Source of the DNA: CAYPLH01 sp964411505
GTDB taxonomy: Bacteria > Bacillota > Clostridia > CAYPLH01 > DUMO01
Reading direction: 5' to 3'
DNA length: 64,000 nt
NCBI GenBank assembly: GCA_964411505.1
Contig: CAYPLH010000013.1
Span: 1-64,000 of the forward strand
A program made the translations under genes and the position numbers. Below, piece after piece: positions 43,893 through 51,681 of this stretch; position 1 is the first letter of the stretch, and every line of letters begins with the position of its first letter. The notes below the pieces were generated by a model, which did no database searches, had not been told where the DNA came from, and saw only the letters and a list, made by a program, of their open reading frames with translations.

Positions 43893-45539
43893 CTATCTGG
43901 TATTAGTTAATAATGTCGGTTCCTCTGGGTCTACAATACATTCAAGTAAATATGGCTCATCATCAGCTAGCATTTTGTGTAGCGCTCCTATAACTTCACC
44001 ATCCGATGATATCCTTTCCCCTTTAAAACCATACGCACAAGCTAGCTTTACAAAATCTGGATTTGTTTCAAGGTTAACTTGGGAGTATCTTTTATGGAAC
44101 TTGCTTTCTTGCAGTTCCCGCACCATACCAAGTCTTGAATTGTTTAATATAACTATTTTTACTCCAAGATTATTTTGTTTAATAGTGCCAAGCTCCTGCA
44201 TACACATTTGGAAACTACCATCACCGCTTATTGCAATGACAGTAGAATCTGGGCTGCCAATTTTAACTCCAACTGCAGCAGGAAGACCATAACCCATTGT
44301 ACCCATTCCCCCTGATGTAATAAATGATCTAGGGTTTTTAATTCTCAGATGGTTAGCTGCCCATATTTGATTTTGACCTACTTCTGTAGTAAACACAGTA
44401 TTACCTTCGGCAATCTCTGATAACATACTTAACAGTCGGCGAGGATTAATATATCCTTCTTTTCCCTTTGCATCTGTTTTTCTGGTAATATGATCATCTT
44501 TGATCTTCGTAAGAGTGGCTATCCATTCTTCCGTTTTGCCTTTTTGGGTAATATTGACCAAATCAGAAAGTATAAGTCCGGCATCACCCACCAACGGAAT
44601 TGACGCATCAACATTTTTACCTATTTCAGCAGGATCAATATCAATATGGATAATGCGGGCTGTACGTGCAATCTTGCTTGCACCTCCCATTGCCCGATCT
44701 CCCACTCTTGCACCAATTATCAGCAACAGGTCTGCATGATTCGTGGCATAGTTAGCTGCGTAAACACCATGTGAACCTAGCATTCCAAGATATAAATCGT
44801 GATCATACGCAATTGCACCAATGCCCATAAGTGTTGTCGCAACCGGAATCTGGCACTTTTGGGCCAGTGCTGCAAGCTCTTTGGTTGCATTTGCGCTTAA
44901 AACTCCTCCTCCTGCACAAATAACCGGACACTTTGCGTTTTCTATCGCCTTAGCAATCTTTGATATTTGCATCATATTACCTTTATAGTTAGGCTTATAT
45001 CCCCTAATGTCAACAGTTTTTGGATATACAAAATCAAATTCCTCCTGCTGCAGATCAATAGGAATATCAACTAAAACCGGTCCCGGTCTTCCTGTAGAGG
45101 CTATATGAAAAGCTTCCTTAATTATTCTGGGAATATTCTTCGCATCCTTCACAAGATAATTATGCTTGCAAAATGGAGCGGTGGCTCCTGTTATATCCGC
45201 CTCTTGAAAAACATCCCTTCCGATAAGGTCAGATCGTACCTGTCCGGTTATTGCAACCATCGGTATCGAATCCATGTATGCAGTTGCTATTCCTGTTATA
45301 AGGTTGGTAGCACCCGGACCGGATGTGGTAACGCAGACCCCTGTACGGTTTGTAATGCGCGAATATCCGCTCGCTGCATGTGCGGCTCCCTGTTCGCATC
45401 TTGTAAGGATGTGCTTTATATCCGATTCAAGCAACGCATCATAAAAAGGGCATATGGCAGCACCCGGGTAACCGAATATTGTGTTTACATTTTCTTTTTC
45501 CAGACTCTTTATAATTGCCTGAGCTCCTGTCATTCTCAT
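43893..45539 (-). CDS. ilvB: Acetolactate synthase large (catalytic) subunit (548 aa)
   Basis: ThDP- and FAD-dependent enzyme making acetolactate. N terminus MRMTGAQAIIKSLEKENVNT with IFGYPGAAICPFYDAL; the catalytic Glu lies in HILTRCEQGAAHAASGYSR; the C-terminal ThDP motif is GDGSFQMCMQELGTIKQNNL. The ATG at 45539 has AAGGA 8-9 bases upstream; an ATG at 45548 is inside it. First gene of the operon, under T-box attenuation from its leader of over 500 bases. Confidence 0.97.
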   Translation of the reverse strand: MRMTGAQAIIKSLEKENVNTIFGYPGAAICPFYDALLESDIKHILTRCEQGAAHAASGYSRITNRTGVCVTTSGPGATNLITGIATAYMDSIPMVAITGQVRSDLIGRDVFQEADITGATAPFCKHNYLVKDAKNIPRIIKEAFHIASTGRPGPVLVDIPIDLQQEEFDFVYPKTVDIRGYKPNYKGNMMQISKIAKAIENAKCPVICAGGGVLSANATKELAALAQKCQIPVATTLMGIGAIAYDHDLYLGMLGSHGVYAANYATNHADLLLIIGARVGDRAMGGASKIARTARIIHIDIDPAEIGKNVDASIPLVGDAGLILSDLVNITQKGKTEEWIATLTKIKDDHITRKTDAKGKEGYINPRRLLSMLSEIAEGNTVFTTEVGQNQIWAANHLRIKNPRSFITSGGMGTMGYGLPAAVGVKIGSPDSTVIAISGDGSFQMCMQELGTIKQNNLGVKIVILNNSRLGMVRELQESKFHKRYSQVNLETNPDFVKLACAYGFKGERISSDGEVIGALHKMLADDEPYLLECIVDPEEPTLLTNTR

Positions 45540-45601
45540 AAAAAACATCCTTTATATATTTTTTTAAAATGTGATTGTTACCCACATATATTTACCAAAA
45601 T

Positions 45602-45645
45602 AAAAAAAACCACTCATCCTGCATATTCATGCAGGGACGAATGGG
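45602..45645 (-). terminator. T-box terminator of the ilv-leu operon
   Basis: The stem CCCATTCGTCCCTGCATG / CATATGCAGGATGAGTGG (36 bases in all, nearly complete pairing) is followed by eight T residues on the minus strand. Confidence 0.9.
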
Positions 45646-46067
45646 AATTGTTCGTGGTACCACCCTGATTTAAACCATTTTATTACAATAGTTTCTCAAT
45701 GAGCTTAAAATGATATTGTGATTGTCTTCTAAAAAAGCTACTTTTTAGCTAGCTATAGAGCAATCATATTATCAACTACTCCGATTATAACGGTATCACC
45801 GCCATTGCCTAAAATTTATAATCTTATCTTGCACAAATCATATAACTAAAACGCTTGTATAGAATATGTCATTGCATTATTCATGTGCTGTAAGCATTTT
45901 GTCAAATGTGCTAAAATAAGTGTCTGATACATAAGTTTAGCAATGTTGCTCCGGAACGAGCTATATACATATCACATCTATCGATTTCCACCACCCATCG
46001 ACTCTCTTTAAGTAATGGGATATGTTTTGTTTCCTTCATAGCATTTGTTGTTTTTCAAATATAATTG
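45643..46067 (-). promoter_or_regulatory. T-box leader RNA controlling ilvB-ilvN-ilvC-leuA
   Basis: The antiterminator bears the T-box GGGTGGTACCACGAACAATTCCC in parts (45643-45664; the invariant TGGTACCACGA is complete). Far upstream the transcript has AAAGAGAGTCGATGGGTGGT then GGAAATCGA (about 45980-46010), the distal Stem I signature, enclosed by ACATATC/GATATGT. A leader near 500 bases is as long as that of the Bacillus ilv-leu operon. A CUC (Leu) triplet stands in GCTCGTTCC after Stem I and could be the specifier, but I could not fix the specifier loop by hand. Confidence 0.9.
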
Positions 46068-46073
46068 TTTAAT

Positions 46074-46102
46074 ATACTAACAGCGTATTTCTAATTTGTC
46101 AA
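46074..46102 (-). promoter_or_regulatory. Promoter of the ilv-leu operon
   Basis: TTGACA (46097-46102), 17-base spacer, extended -10 TGTTAGTAT with hexamer at 46074-46079. It lies directly beside the 26-bp tandem repeat. Confidence 0.8.
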
Positions 46103-46104
46103 CT

Positions 46105-46156
46105 ACAAATTTTTTGCGCATCCTGAGTTTACAAATTTTTTGCGCATCCTGAGTTT
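46105..46156. repeat. Perfect 26-bp tandem duplication upstream of the ilv-leu promoter
   Basis: The unit (ACAAATTTTTTGCGCATCCT plus GAGTTT) occurs twice without mismatch at 46105-46130 and 46131-46156, ending 2 bases from the -35 box. It might be a doubled regulator site or UP-like element; CodY was considered but no clear motif is seen. Confidence 0.9.
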
Positions 46157-46289
46157 ATGATCCACTTATGATAATGTCTCATTGTACCACATGTGAAAAT
46201 TTTAATTTCTAATAAATTGGATAGTATAATAGGCAAATGTAATCTAAAATTTCATTTTTAATGATTTATCCTTAGTTTTTGTTTAATAA

Positions 46290-46318
46290 TTGACTTCTCA
46301 TGTTATTTTTAGTATCAT
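46290..46318 (+). promoter_or_regulatory. Sigma-A-type promoter of the XRE-ImmA-PIN module
   Basis: TTGACT (46290-46295), 17-base spacer, TATCAT (46313-46318), about 44 bases before the XRE start. AT-rich surroundings. Confidence 0.7.
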
Positions 46319-46361
46319 ATAATTAATAAAGAGCATAATAGTAATGAAAGGAGGCCGCACT

Positions 46362-46730
46362 ATGAAAAAATTATCTACTTCCAAACTTGCTAAAACTGTA
46401 AAAGAAAAAAGAGTTGAAAAGAAATCGACACTTATAGAATTAAGCGAACTTACCGGCATAAATAGGGTAATGATTGGACGTATTGAAAAAGAAGATTTTA
46501 TTCCTTCTATTACTCAATTCGAATCCTTAGCTAATATACTTGAATTTGATATTACAGATATGTTTATAGAAGAAAATCAATATGAAAACTCTTTTGTGGC
46601 TATGAGAAGTGAAGCTTTAAGCGATGATGAAAAAGAAGGTGTCGAAAAACTTTTTTCCATGATGCTATCTCTTAGACAGCAAATCAATTTAAGGAGCAAG
46701 TTTGAAAATGAATCACTCACTCGTTCTTAG
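46362..46730 (+). CDS. XRE-family transcriptional regulator (122 aa)
   Basis: Helix-turn-helix (about residues 8-65): KTVKEKRVEKKSTLIELSEL and TGINRVMIGRIEKEDFIPSI, followed by LANILEFDITDMFIEENQ. The C-terminal tail is helical and acidic and may bind the downstream protease. The ATG at 46362 is set by AAAGGAGG (46347-46354); an ATG at 46344 precedes that site and is unlikely. Its end overlaps the ImmA-type gene by about 23 bases. Likely autoregulator and antitoxin or repressor of the module. Confidence 0.92.
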   Translation: MKKLSTSKLAKTVKEKRVEKKSTLIELSELTGINRVMIGRIEKEDFIPSITQFESLANILEFDITDMFIEENQYENSFVAMRSEALSDDEKEGVEKLFSMMLSLRQQINLRSKFENESLTRS

Positions 46731-47592
46731 TGAAATACAACTTGAGGAGATCCGCAAACTTGCCGAAAAAACACGCCACAGTTTAGGGTTTGTAGGAGAT
46801 ACTCCTATTGCCAACGATATATTTACCATTCTTGATAATGAGGGAATCTTATTATTAGAATATCCTATTAAATCAGATGGTGAGAATCCAGCCTTTTCTG
46901 CTGCTCTTATGTGTTCTAAAAAAGGCGATAAAGAACTTGCTTTTATTGGTTTAAATACCGCTGATTATTTTGATAAACAAATTTTTGCTATAGCTCATGA
47001 ATTGTATCATTTTTATACTAAAACTGGCTCTCACCTTAGCCGTCCTTCCGAAGAAGATAATGATTTAGTTGAAAAAACTGCTAATCGATTTGCTGCAGAG
47101 TTTTTATTACCCGAAAATACCATAAGGAGCATTATTCTTAAAGAATTTAAAATCTCTTCACTTGAGAAAAAGCAAACCAAAACATTACTTCGCTTCTTTG
47201 CAAGATTACAATGCACTTGGTGGCTTCCATTTCGCTCACTTGTTAAAAGACTTAAAGAAATTAGCGCTATTTCTGATGAACAATATAGCAAATTATTTGC
47301 AATCAATGAGCGAGATATGGACGGTGAATATGGTCGCATAGGTAGAGCCATTAATGAAGATGTATTTTTAAAGCTTAATAAAGCGACAAACAATATCGGT
47401 ACTTCTCCTAAAGATATTGAAATTATTATTCGTAACTTTGAAGATGAGCTTATAGATGAAGATAAATTCACTAACACTCTGGCTCTCTTTAATAAAAACC
47501 CTGATGACTTCGGTTATGAATTCGAAGTATCTGATGAAGATATAGAAGAATTTGAAGAATTCTTTAATGAGGAGGTTGGAGATGAAAGTTGA
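46708..47592 (+). CDS. ImmA/IrrE-type metallopeptidase (294 aa)
   Basis: Zinc protease fold: IFAIAHELYHFYTK supplies HExxH (about residues 97-101), and NRFAAEFLLP supplies the third ligand Glu (about 131). Such proteases cleave XRE repressors (ImmA/ImmR of ICEBs1, IrrE/DdrO). Residues about 140-290 form a further helical part with an acidic end. AAGGAG at 46691 serves ATG 46708; an in-frame TTG at 46702 is possible. It overlaps the XRE gene upstream and the PIN gene downstream by 11 bases, so the three are translationally coupled. Confidence 0.92.
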   Translation: MNHSLVLSEIQLEEIRKLAEKTRHSLGFVGDTPIANDIFTILDNEGILLLEYPIKSDGENPAFSAALMCSKKGDKELAFIGLNTADYFDKQIFAIAHELYHFYTKTGSHLSRPSEEDNDLVEKTANRFAAEFLLPENTIRSIILKEFKISSLEKKQTKTLLRFFARLQCTWWLPFRSLVKRLKEISAISDEQYSKLFAINERDMDGEYGRIGRAINEDVFLKLNKATNNIGTSPKDIEIIIRNFEDELIDEDKFTNTLALFNKNPDDFGYEFEVSDEDIEEFEEFFNEEVGDES

Positions 47593-48277
47593 TTTAACCT
47601 CCTTAAACCCAGCTTTAGAGAGCATCTTTAGTAATCCAAATCAGATTATTACTTTAGATGCTAATTTTCTTATTCCACCAGATAGAAGCAAATATGCTAA
47701 AATTAGCTTTGACTTTGAGGCATTTAAAAGGATTTGGCTAGACCCTATATTTGAAGCTTTTCCTAACTTAGCAATTCACGAAGCGGTATATGATGAATTT
47801 CACTCAACTTCGGTGAAACGCTATGTAGATACAAATATTAATGCTATTCCTACCAAGTTAATAGTTCATAAGGACTCTTCATTGACTCTGGAAGAACGAA
47901 TGCTTAGGAGTTCAATAGAGGAAAAAATATATCCTTTAACAAAATATGACCCAATGCTTGATAATAGAGATGATCGTGGCGAAGTTAAATCATTGTCATA
48001 CATTGCTGTAAAAGGACTACCTTATTTTGCTGCACACGACTCTAATGCTATCAAGCTAATAGAAAAAGCTGAGGAATGGACAACCGGATTAGACAATGTA
48101 CAAGCTATTCAAATGTATGAAATCCTTTTTTATCTTTATAGAACCAACAACCGCGATAAAAAGTCTCTTAGAATGTTATATAAGTATCAATATTATCTAA
48201 CTAAACATGAAAAGAATACAAATCCAGAATGGGGACAATTTATTGAAGCAATGGAGTTCTTATATCCTGTGGCCTAA
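47582..48277 (+). CDS. PIN-like nuclease domain protein (DUF4411-like), putative toxin (231 aa)
   Basis: Acidic residues lie in PIN order: D26 in QIITLDANFLIPP, E72 in HEAVYDEFHS, D131 in NRDDRGEVKSLSY and D153 in FAAHDSNAIKLIEK. Secondary structure by eye alternates as in PIN ribonucleases, and DUF4411 proteins often accompany XRE-ImmA pairs. The ATG at 47582 follows GAGGAGG (47569-47575); an ATG 30 bases earlier lies within the protease frame. Role as RNA-cleaving toxin or defence effector is inference from fold and context. A helical C-terminal part (about 170-231) has no recognised domain. Confidence 0.75.
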   Translation: MKVDLTSLNPALESIFSNPNQIITLDANFLIPPDRSKYAKISFDFEAFKRIWLDPIFEAFPNLAIHEAVYDEFHSTSVKRYVDTNINAIPTKLIVHKDSSLTLEERMLRSSIEEKIYPLTKYDPMLDNRDDRGEVKSLSYIAVKGLPYFAAHDSNAIKLIEKAEEWTTGLDNVQAIQMYEILFYLYRTNNRDKKSLRMLYKYQYYLTKHEKNTNPEWGQFIEAMEFLYPVA

Positions 48278-48604
48278 TAAATAGCAACCGAGTAGCTTTA
48301 GGCAACTCGTCCACGAGGAAAATCAAAGTATTCAGCTTTTCAAACTGTTCCCTTCGCTCTACCACGGTTCCCTTGACAGCGAGCCTTTATCGGCATGTGT
48401 TCAGGCATCACATTACGCCTAACTTAAGTTCTTTTTTGCCTTTTGATGACTTCTCTCTGCTTTTACCTTTTGTGAAAATGTCCTAAAAATATAGTACAAT
48501 ACCTTCATATTAATTTGTGAGGTGGTACTAATGAGAAATCATATCTAATGCAGCTAATTACAGCAAGGCTTATACCCTAATGGTCAGGCAATCAGCGCCA
48601 AATC
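48278..48604. other. Gap of 327 bases with decayed gene starts
   Basis: Holds an SD and start followed by an almost immediate stop (GAGGTGGTACTAATG, five codons, 48521-48549) behind a TACAAT-like -10, and a minus-strand 22-codon frame (about 48334-48402). This looks like the eroded edge of the plus-strand module. No inverted or direct repeat pair marking an attachment site was found by eye. Confidence 0.4.
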
Positions 48605-48901
48605 CTATAGAAATACTTTATTGTTTGTAGATCCTTCTATTTTTCCTATCCCATATCCATAACAAAATGATTGATACATACTGGAAACAATTATTGCGCT
48701 AAGCATTTCCCTTTCATCCCTGTCAAGTCCCCTGTCCATAATTTGCATAAAATCCTTTGTCTTATCTCCAGCTATAAGTCTTATTGCTTCACGAGTACCT
48801 GCAAGCTCGCTTTCCAACTTATCCTTGGCCTGGTTCAGATACTCCCGGATCTTGTCCTCAAAGCAATATTTACTTGCAGTCTTTTTGTTTTTGTTAACCA
48901 T
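48605..48901 (-). CDS. Small helical protein of unknown function (98 aa)
   Basis: Reads MVNKNKKTASKYCFEDKIRE, then AKDKLESELAGTREAIRLIA, LDRDEREMLSAIIVSSMYQS and FCYGYGIGKIEGSTNN. Mostly helical; no domain recognised. TAGGAGG lies 7-8 bases before the ATG, so translation is likely. The central EREMLSAIIVSSMYQSFCYG has an amphipathic look. It is a single gene facing the plus-strand module. Confidence 0.7.
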   Translation of the reverse strand: MVNKNKKTASKYCFEDKIREYLNQAKDKLESELAGTREAIRLIAGDKTKDFMQIMDRGLDRDEREMLSAIIVSSMYQSFCYGYGIGKIEGSTNNKVFL

Positions 48902-49085
48902 AATATGCCCCTCCTATAGAATACTACCTTAATTATTCCATAGTAAAGGTAAATCTATACAAAAGGACTGATAATTGTTGGAAATATTTTATGCCTGCAT
49001 AGATTGCAGCTACTTTTTTTGGAAAGCTAGTGAGTCATATTTATAATAAAACTTTCGTTACTTTTTTTCCAATAACTATAATAAA

Positions 49086-50255
49086 CTACCTTGTGGGCAG
49101 GTGATCATTTTCACGTGCAGCCAGCCTTATGGGGACGGTCATGAACTCGCCGGTCTCCTTTGAAAGATGCGTCACATTTACTACATCGCCTGGTTTTTTG
49201 CGATAAATATAGCACCTAAGCTCCATCATTGTATTTACTTCCACATCATCCACCGCAGTTATAATACACCCAACTTCAATCTCAGCTTGCTTATGAGCAG
49301 GTCCGTTTGTGTCAACATCAGCTACATATATTCCCTTATTAAGCTTGTAACTTTGATCCATAAAGGGTATTACTTCCTTATCGTAAGCAAATAGACCCAT
49401 ATAAGGTTCAATAAACTCATTATCCTCCACAAAATGTTGTATTATTGGTATAGCTACATTTATGGGTATGGCAAATCCTATAGCCTCAGCCGATGTAACT
49501 TTAACGGTATTTATACCTATTACTTCTCCTGTTGCATTAAGTAAAGGTCCTCCACTATTTCCCGGATTGATTCCTGCATCAGTCTGTATTAAATCCTCCA
49601 TAAAGTTAGGCTGTCCTTCAACCTCAAGTTGAATTGTACGATTAAGTGCACTTATGATCCCCGATGTAACCGTTCTTTGAAATTGCAATCCAAAAGGATT
49701 GCCTATAGCTATAGCTGGTTCGCCTACTTTAAGCACGGTTGCATCTCCCAAAGGTACCGGTGTTAATTCTTTCGCCTCAATTTTAACTACTGCAAGGTCT
49801 AGCACTGGGTCTGACCATATAGTTGTTCCATCAATATTTCTTCCATCTTGCAGCGATACAATAATCCTTTTGTTCCTGCCGCCTGCAACATGGTGATTAG
49901 TTAGAATATATCCGTCTTCACTTACTATAACTCCCGAACCAAGCCCCCATTTTTCAGCTGCATTACCATCAAATAAAGATTTATTATCCACTTTCAACAC
50001 TGAGATTCCCACAACACCAGGACTTGCAGCTGCTGCTACATGCTCGGCAACATATCCTTGGTTGCTAATCTCATAATCAATCAGCTGTGGAACAGTAATA
50101 TTAGGACCACTTGACTCGGGTAGTGGCTGTGATAAGTTATCCAAATTACGATCACCAGATGTATAAAACAGCAAGAGGACGCTGACTCCCAAAGAAGTTG
50201 CCAATGATATCAAGAACATTCTGAAAAAGCCTTTGTTTTCTCTTTCCTTGTACAT
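49086..50255 (-). CDS. HtrA/DegP-like membrane-anchored serine protease (389 aa)
   Basis: Envelope protease of family S1C. N-terminal transmembrane anchor (about 11-30), trypsin-like domain (about 70-285) with His in ILTNHHVAGG, Asp in DPVLDLAVVKI and Ser in DAGINPGNSGGPLLN, then a PDZ domain (about 295-380, GIYVADVDTNGPAHKQAEIE). All three catalytic residues are present. Length matches Bacillus HtrA forms. Function in protein quality control under stress is expected. Single gene with a 270-base gap upstream where only a weak hairpin (about 50312-50333) is seen. Confidence 0.95.
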   Translation of the reverse strand: MYKERENKGFFRMFLISLATSLGVSVLLLFYTSGDRNLDNLSQPLPESSGPNITVPQLIDYEISNQGYVAEHVAAAASPGVVGISVLKVDNKSLFDGNAAEKWGLGSGVIVSEDGYILTNHHVAGGRNKRIIVSLQDGRNIDGTTIWSDPVLDLAVVKIEAKELTPVPLGDATVLKVGEPAIAIGNPFGLQFQRTVTSGIISALNRTIQLEVEGQPNFMEDLIQTDAGINPGNSGGPLLNATGEVIGINTVKVTSAEAIGFAIPINVAIPIIQHFVEDNEFIEPYMGLFAYDKEVIPFMDQSYKLNKGIYVADVDTNGPAHKQAEIEVGCIITAVDDVEVNTMMELRCYIYRKKPGDVVNVTHLSKETGEFMTVPIRLAARENDHLPTR

Positions 50256-50525
50256 TCAATCATCCTTTAACTTAAAAAATTGTAATATAAGCTTTAGGCA
50301 CGTTTACTCCGCTCTCTTTTTAAAAAGAGCACTAATTCATTCAGTGCTTAAATTAATTCATACTTAGTATTACAAAGTTAAAGGAATGCAATTCATGCAT
50401 TGTTAAACTCGAAAAGTATTTTAGTTCAACTTACTTTTAACGAAATAATCATAGAATATAATTTTGACATTTTAATAGGCTTGTGACAGAAAAAAATTGA
50501 CGTTGTAGTTAACGAGTGAAAAGAA

Positions 50526-50729
50526 TTAGCTTTGCTCATCGTTTTGAAATTTAATTATTTTCTTAACACTTTTTTCAAACTTTGGTCGTGGAAGCATTAC
50601 CTGGTGTCCGCAGCCAAGGCACTTTATCCTAAAATCCGCACCAGTTCTTGTAACTTCCCATTCCTTATTTCCGCATGGATGCTGTTTCTTAAGCTCAACT
50701 ATATCTCCAATAGTAAACCTTATAGGCAT
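50526..50729 (-). CDS. DUF951 family protein (67 aa)
   Basis: Small protein of unknown role, widespread in Firmicutes. Sequence MPIRFTIGDIVELKKQHPCG continues NKEWEVTRTGADFRIKCLGC and GHQVMLPRPKFEKSVKKI. The Cys/His pattern (HPCG, KCLGCGH) suggests metal binding. It starts 18 bases after the C26 peptidase gene, so the two form an operon. Confidence 0.92.
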   Translation of the reverse strand: MPIRFTIGDIVELKKQHPCGNKEWEVTRTGADFRIKCLGCGHQVMLPRPKFEKSVKKIIKFQNDEQS

Positions 50730-50747
50730 TTTAGTTTCTCCTTCGGT

Positions 50748-51467
50748 CTATTTGCATGATGATTCTATGAACATTTTAAAAAGATTAAGAAAACTTCTGT
50801 CTTTTATCCACATATCCTCAGGATGCCACTGAACTCCAACTACAAATTCATGATCCCTATGCTCAATTGATTCTATTATACCATCTTGTGCGCAAGAGGT
50901 AACAAAAAATCCGGGAGCTATGTCTTTTACAGCTTGATGGTGAAAGGTGTTCACTCTCACGCAGCTCCTATTTCCAAATGACATATATACTTTTGAATCC
51001 GGCTGGATATAAATGTCATGATACGGATACCATCTGGGAGCTTTTTGAGAATGCTCACCAAGTGCCTTATCCGGTAGCTGGGTTTTTATATCTTGATAAA
51101 GGGTGCCTCCAAGAGCTACATTCAAAATCTGGATTCCCCGGCATATCCCAAAGACCGGCTTTCTTTGCTCCATAGCTTTTTTTATCAGAAATATTTCTAA
51201 AATATCTCTCCCCGGTAAAATGCTCCCTGTAACCGGGGTATTATACTCCCCAAAATACTTAGCATCCACATCAGGACCACCTGTTATTAAAAGGCCATCC
51301 GATGCTGTAATAATACATTCAAGTACTTCTTCATTTGTGCTGTAAGGTACGACAACTGGTACTCCGCCTGCTTCAATAACCCCTTCGTTGTATAAGTTCT
51401 TGATTGAAGCCGTCTCAATGCCATAATCGTAATTTGGCGTTACGGCAATTATTGGTCTTACAGCCAT
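50748..51467 (-). CDS. Gamma-glutamyl-gamma-aminobutyrate hydrolase family (peptidase C26) protein (239 aa)
   Basis: Class I glutamine amidotransferase fold: Cys nucleophile in KPVFGICRGIQILNVALGGT (about 110-129), His/Glu in FVVGVQWHPEDMW near the C terminus. PuuD is the best known member (polyamine breakdown); substrate here is unknown. The position next to glnA, separated by a fold-back element, is compatible with nitrogen metabolism. The ATG at 51467 lies 10 bases after GAGGTG; a GTG at 51485 is inside it. Confidence 0.9.
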   Translation of the reverse strand: MAVRPIIAVTPNYDYGIETASIKNLYNEGVIEAGGVPVVVPYSTNEEVLECIITASDGLLITGGPDVDAKYFGEYNTPVTGSILPGRDILEIFLIKKAMEQRKPVFGICRGIQILNVALGGTLYQDIKTQLPDKALGEHSQKAPRWYPYHDIYIQPDSKVYMSFGNRSCVRVNTFHHQAVKDIAPGFFVTSCAQDGIIESIEHRDHEFVVGVQWHPEDMWIKDRSFLNLFKMFIESSCK

Positions 51468-51519
51468 TGCTTTTTTACACCTCACTTAAATTTGCAAACT
51501 GATTACCACTATTAACATC

Positions 51520-51676
51520 CCCTATATTTTGAGATATGACTTTCGCAATAGCGGAAACTACGCTTCATTTGCAAGAGCTGTAAAAGTTTGACTATACATC
51601 TCTTTGCTGCATTTCGCTGATGTTTCCTAACATTGCGAAAGTTATATCTCTTCAGCTACCTGTGAACAATAACTAT
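51520..51676 (-). repeat. Fold-back (MITE-like) element, copy 3, internally deleted
   Basis: Reverse orientation relative to copy 1 and about 157 bp: both outer arms are present, but about 100 bp of the centre (with GCAAGCCGA...TCGGCTTGC) is missing. Arms CTTTCGCAAT / ATTGCGAAAG pair perfectly. It begins 6 bases after the glnA stop. Confidence 0.88.
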
Positions 51677-51681
51677 TTTGT

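Larger units (their letters stand above)
45540..46361. other. Gap of about 820 bases: T-box leader, tandem repeat and divergent promoters
   Basis: From left: T-box terminator and antiterminator (45602-45664), the rest of the T-box leader up to about 46067, ilvB promoter (46074-46102), a perfect 26-bp tandem duplication (46105-46156), and an AT-rich tract with the promoter of the plus-strand XRE gene (46290-46318). Confidence 0.8.

Noticed and set aside
45105..45668. 187-codon plus-strand frame
   Set aside because: Antisense of ilvB and the T-box; Cys/Tyr-rich shadow.
45876..45905. TTGACA-N18-AATAAT promoter-like site on the minus strand
   Set aside because: It lies within the T-box leader, downstream of Stem I; the better promoter is at 46074-46102. 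A secondary promoter cannot be excluded.
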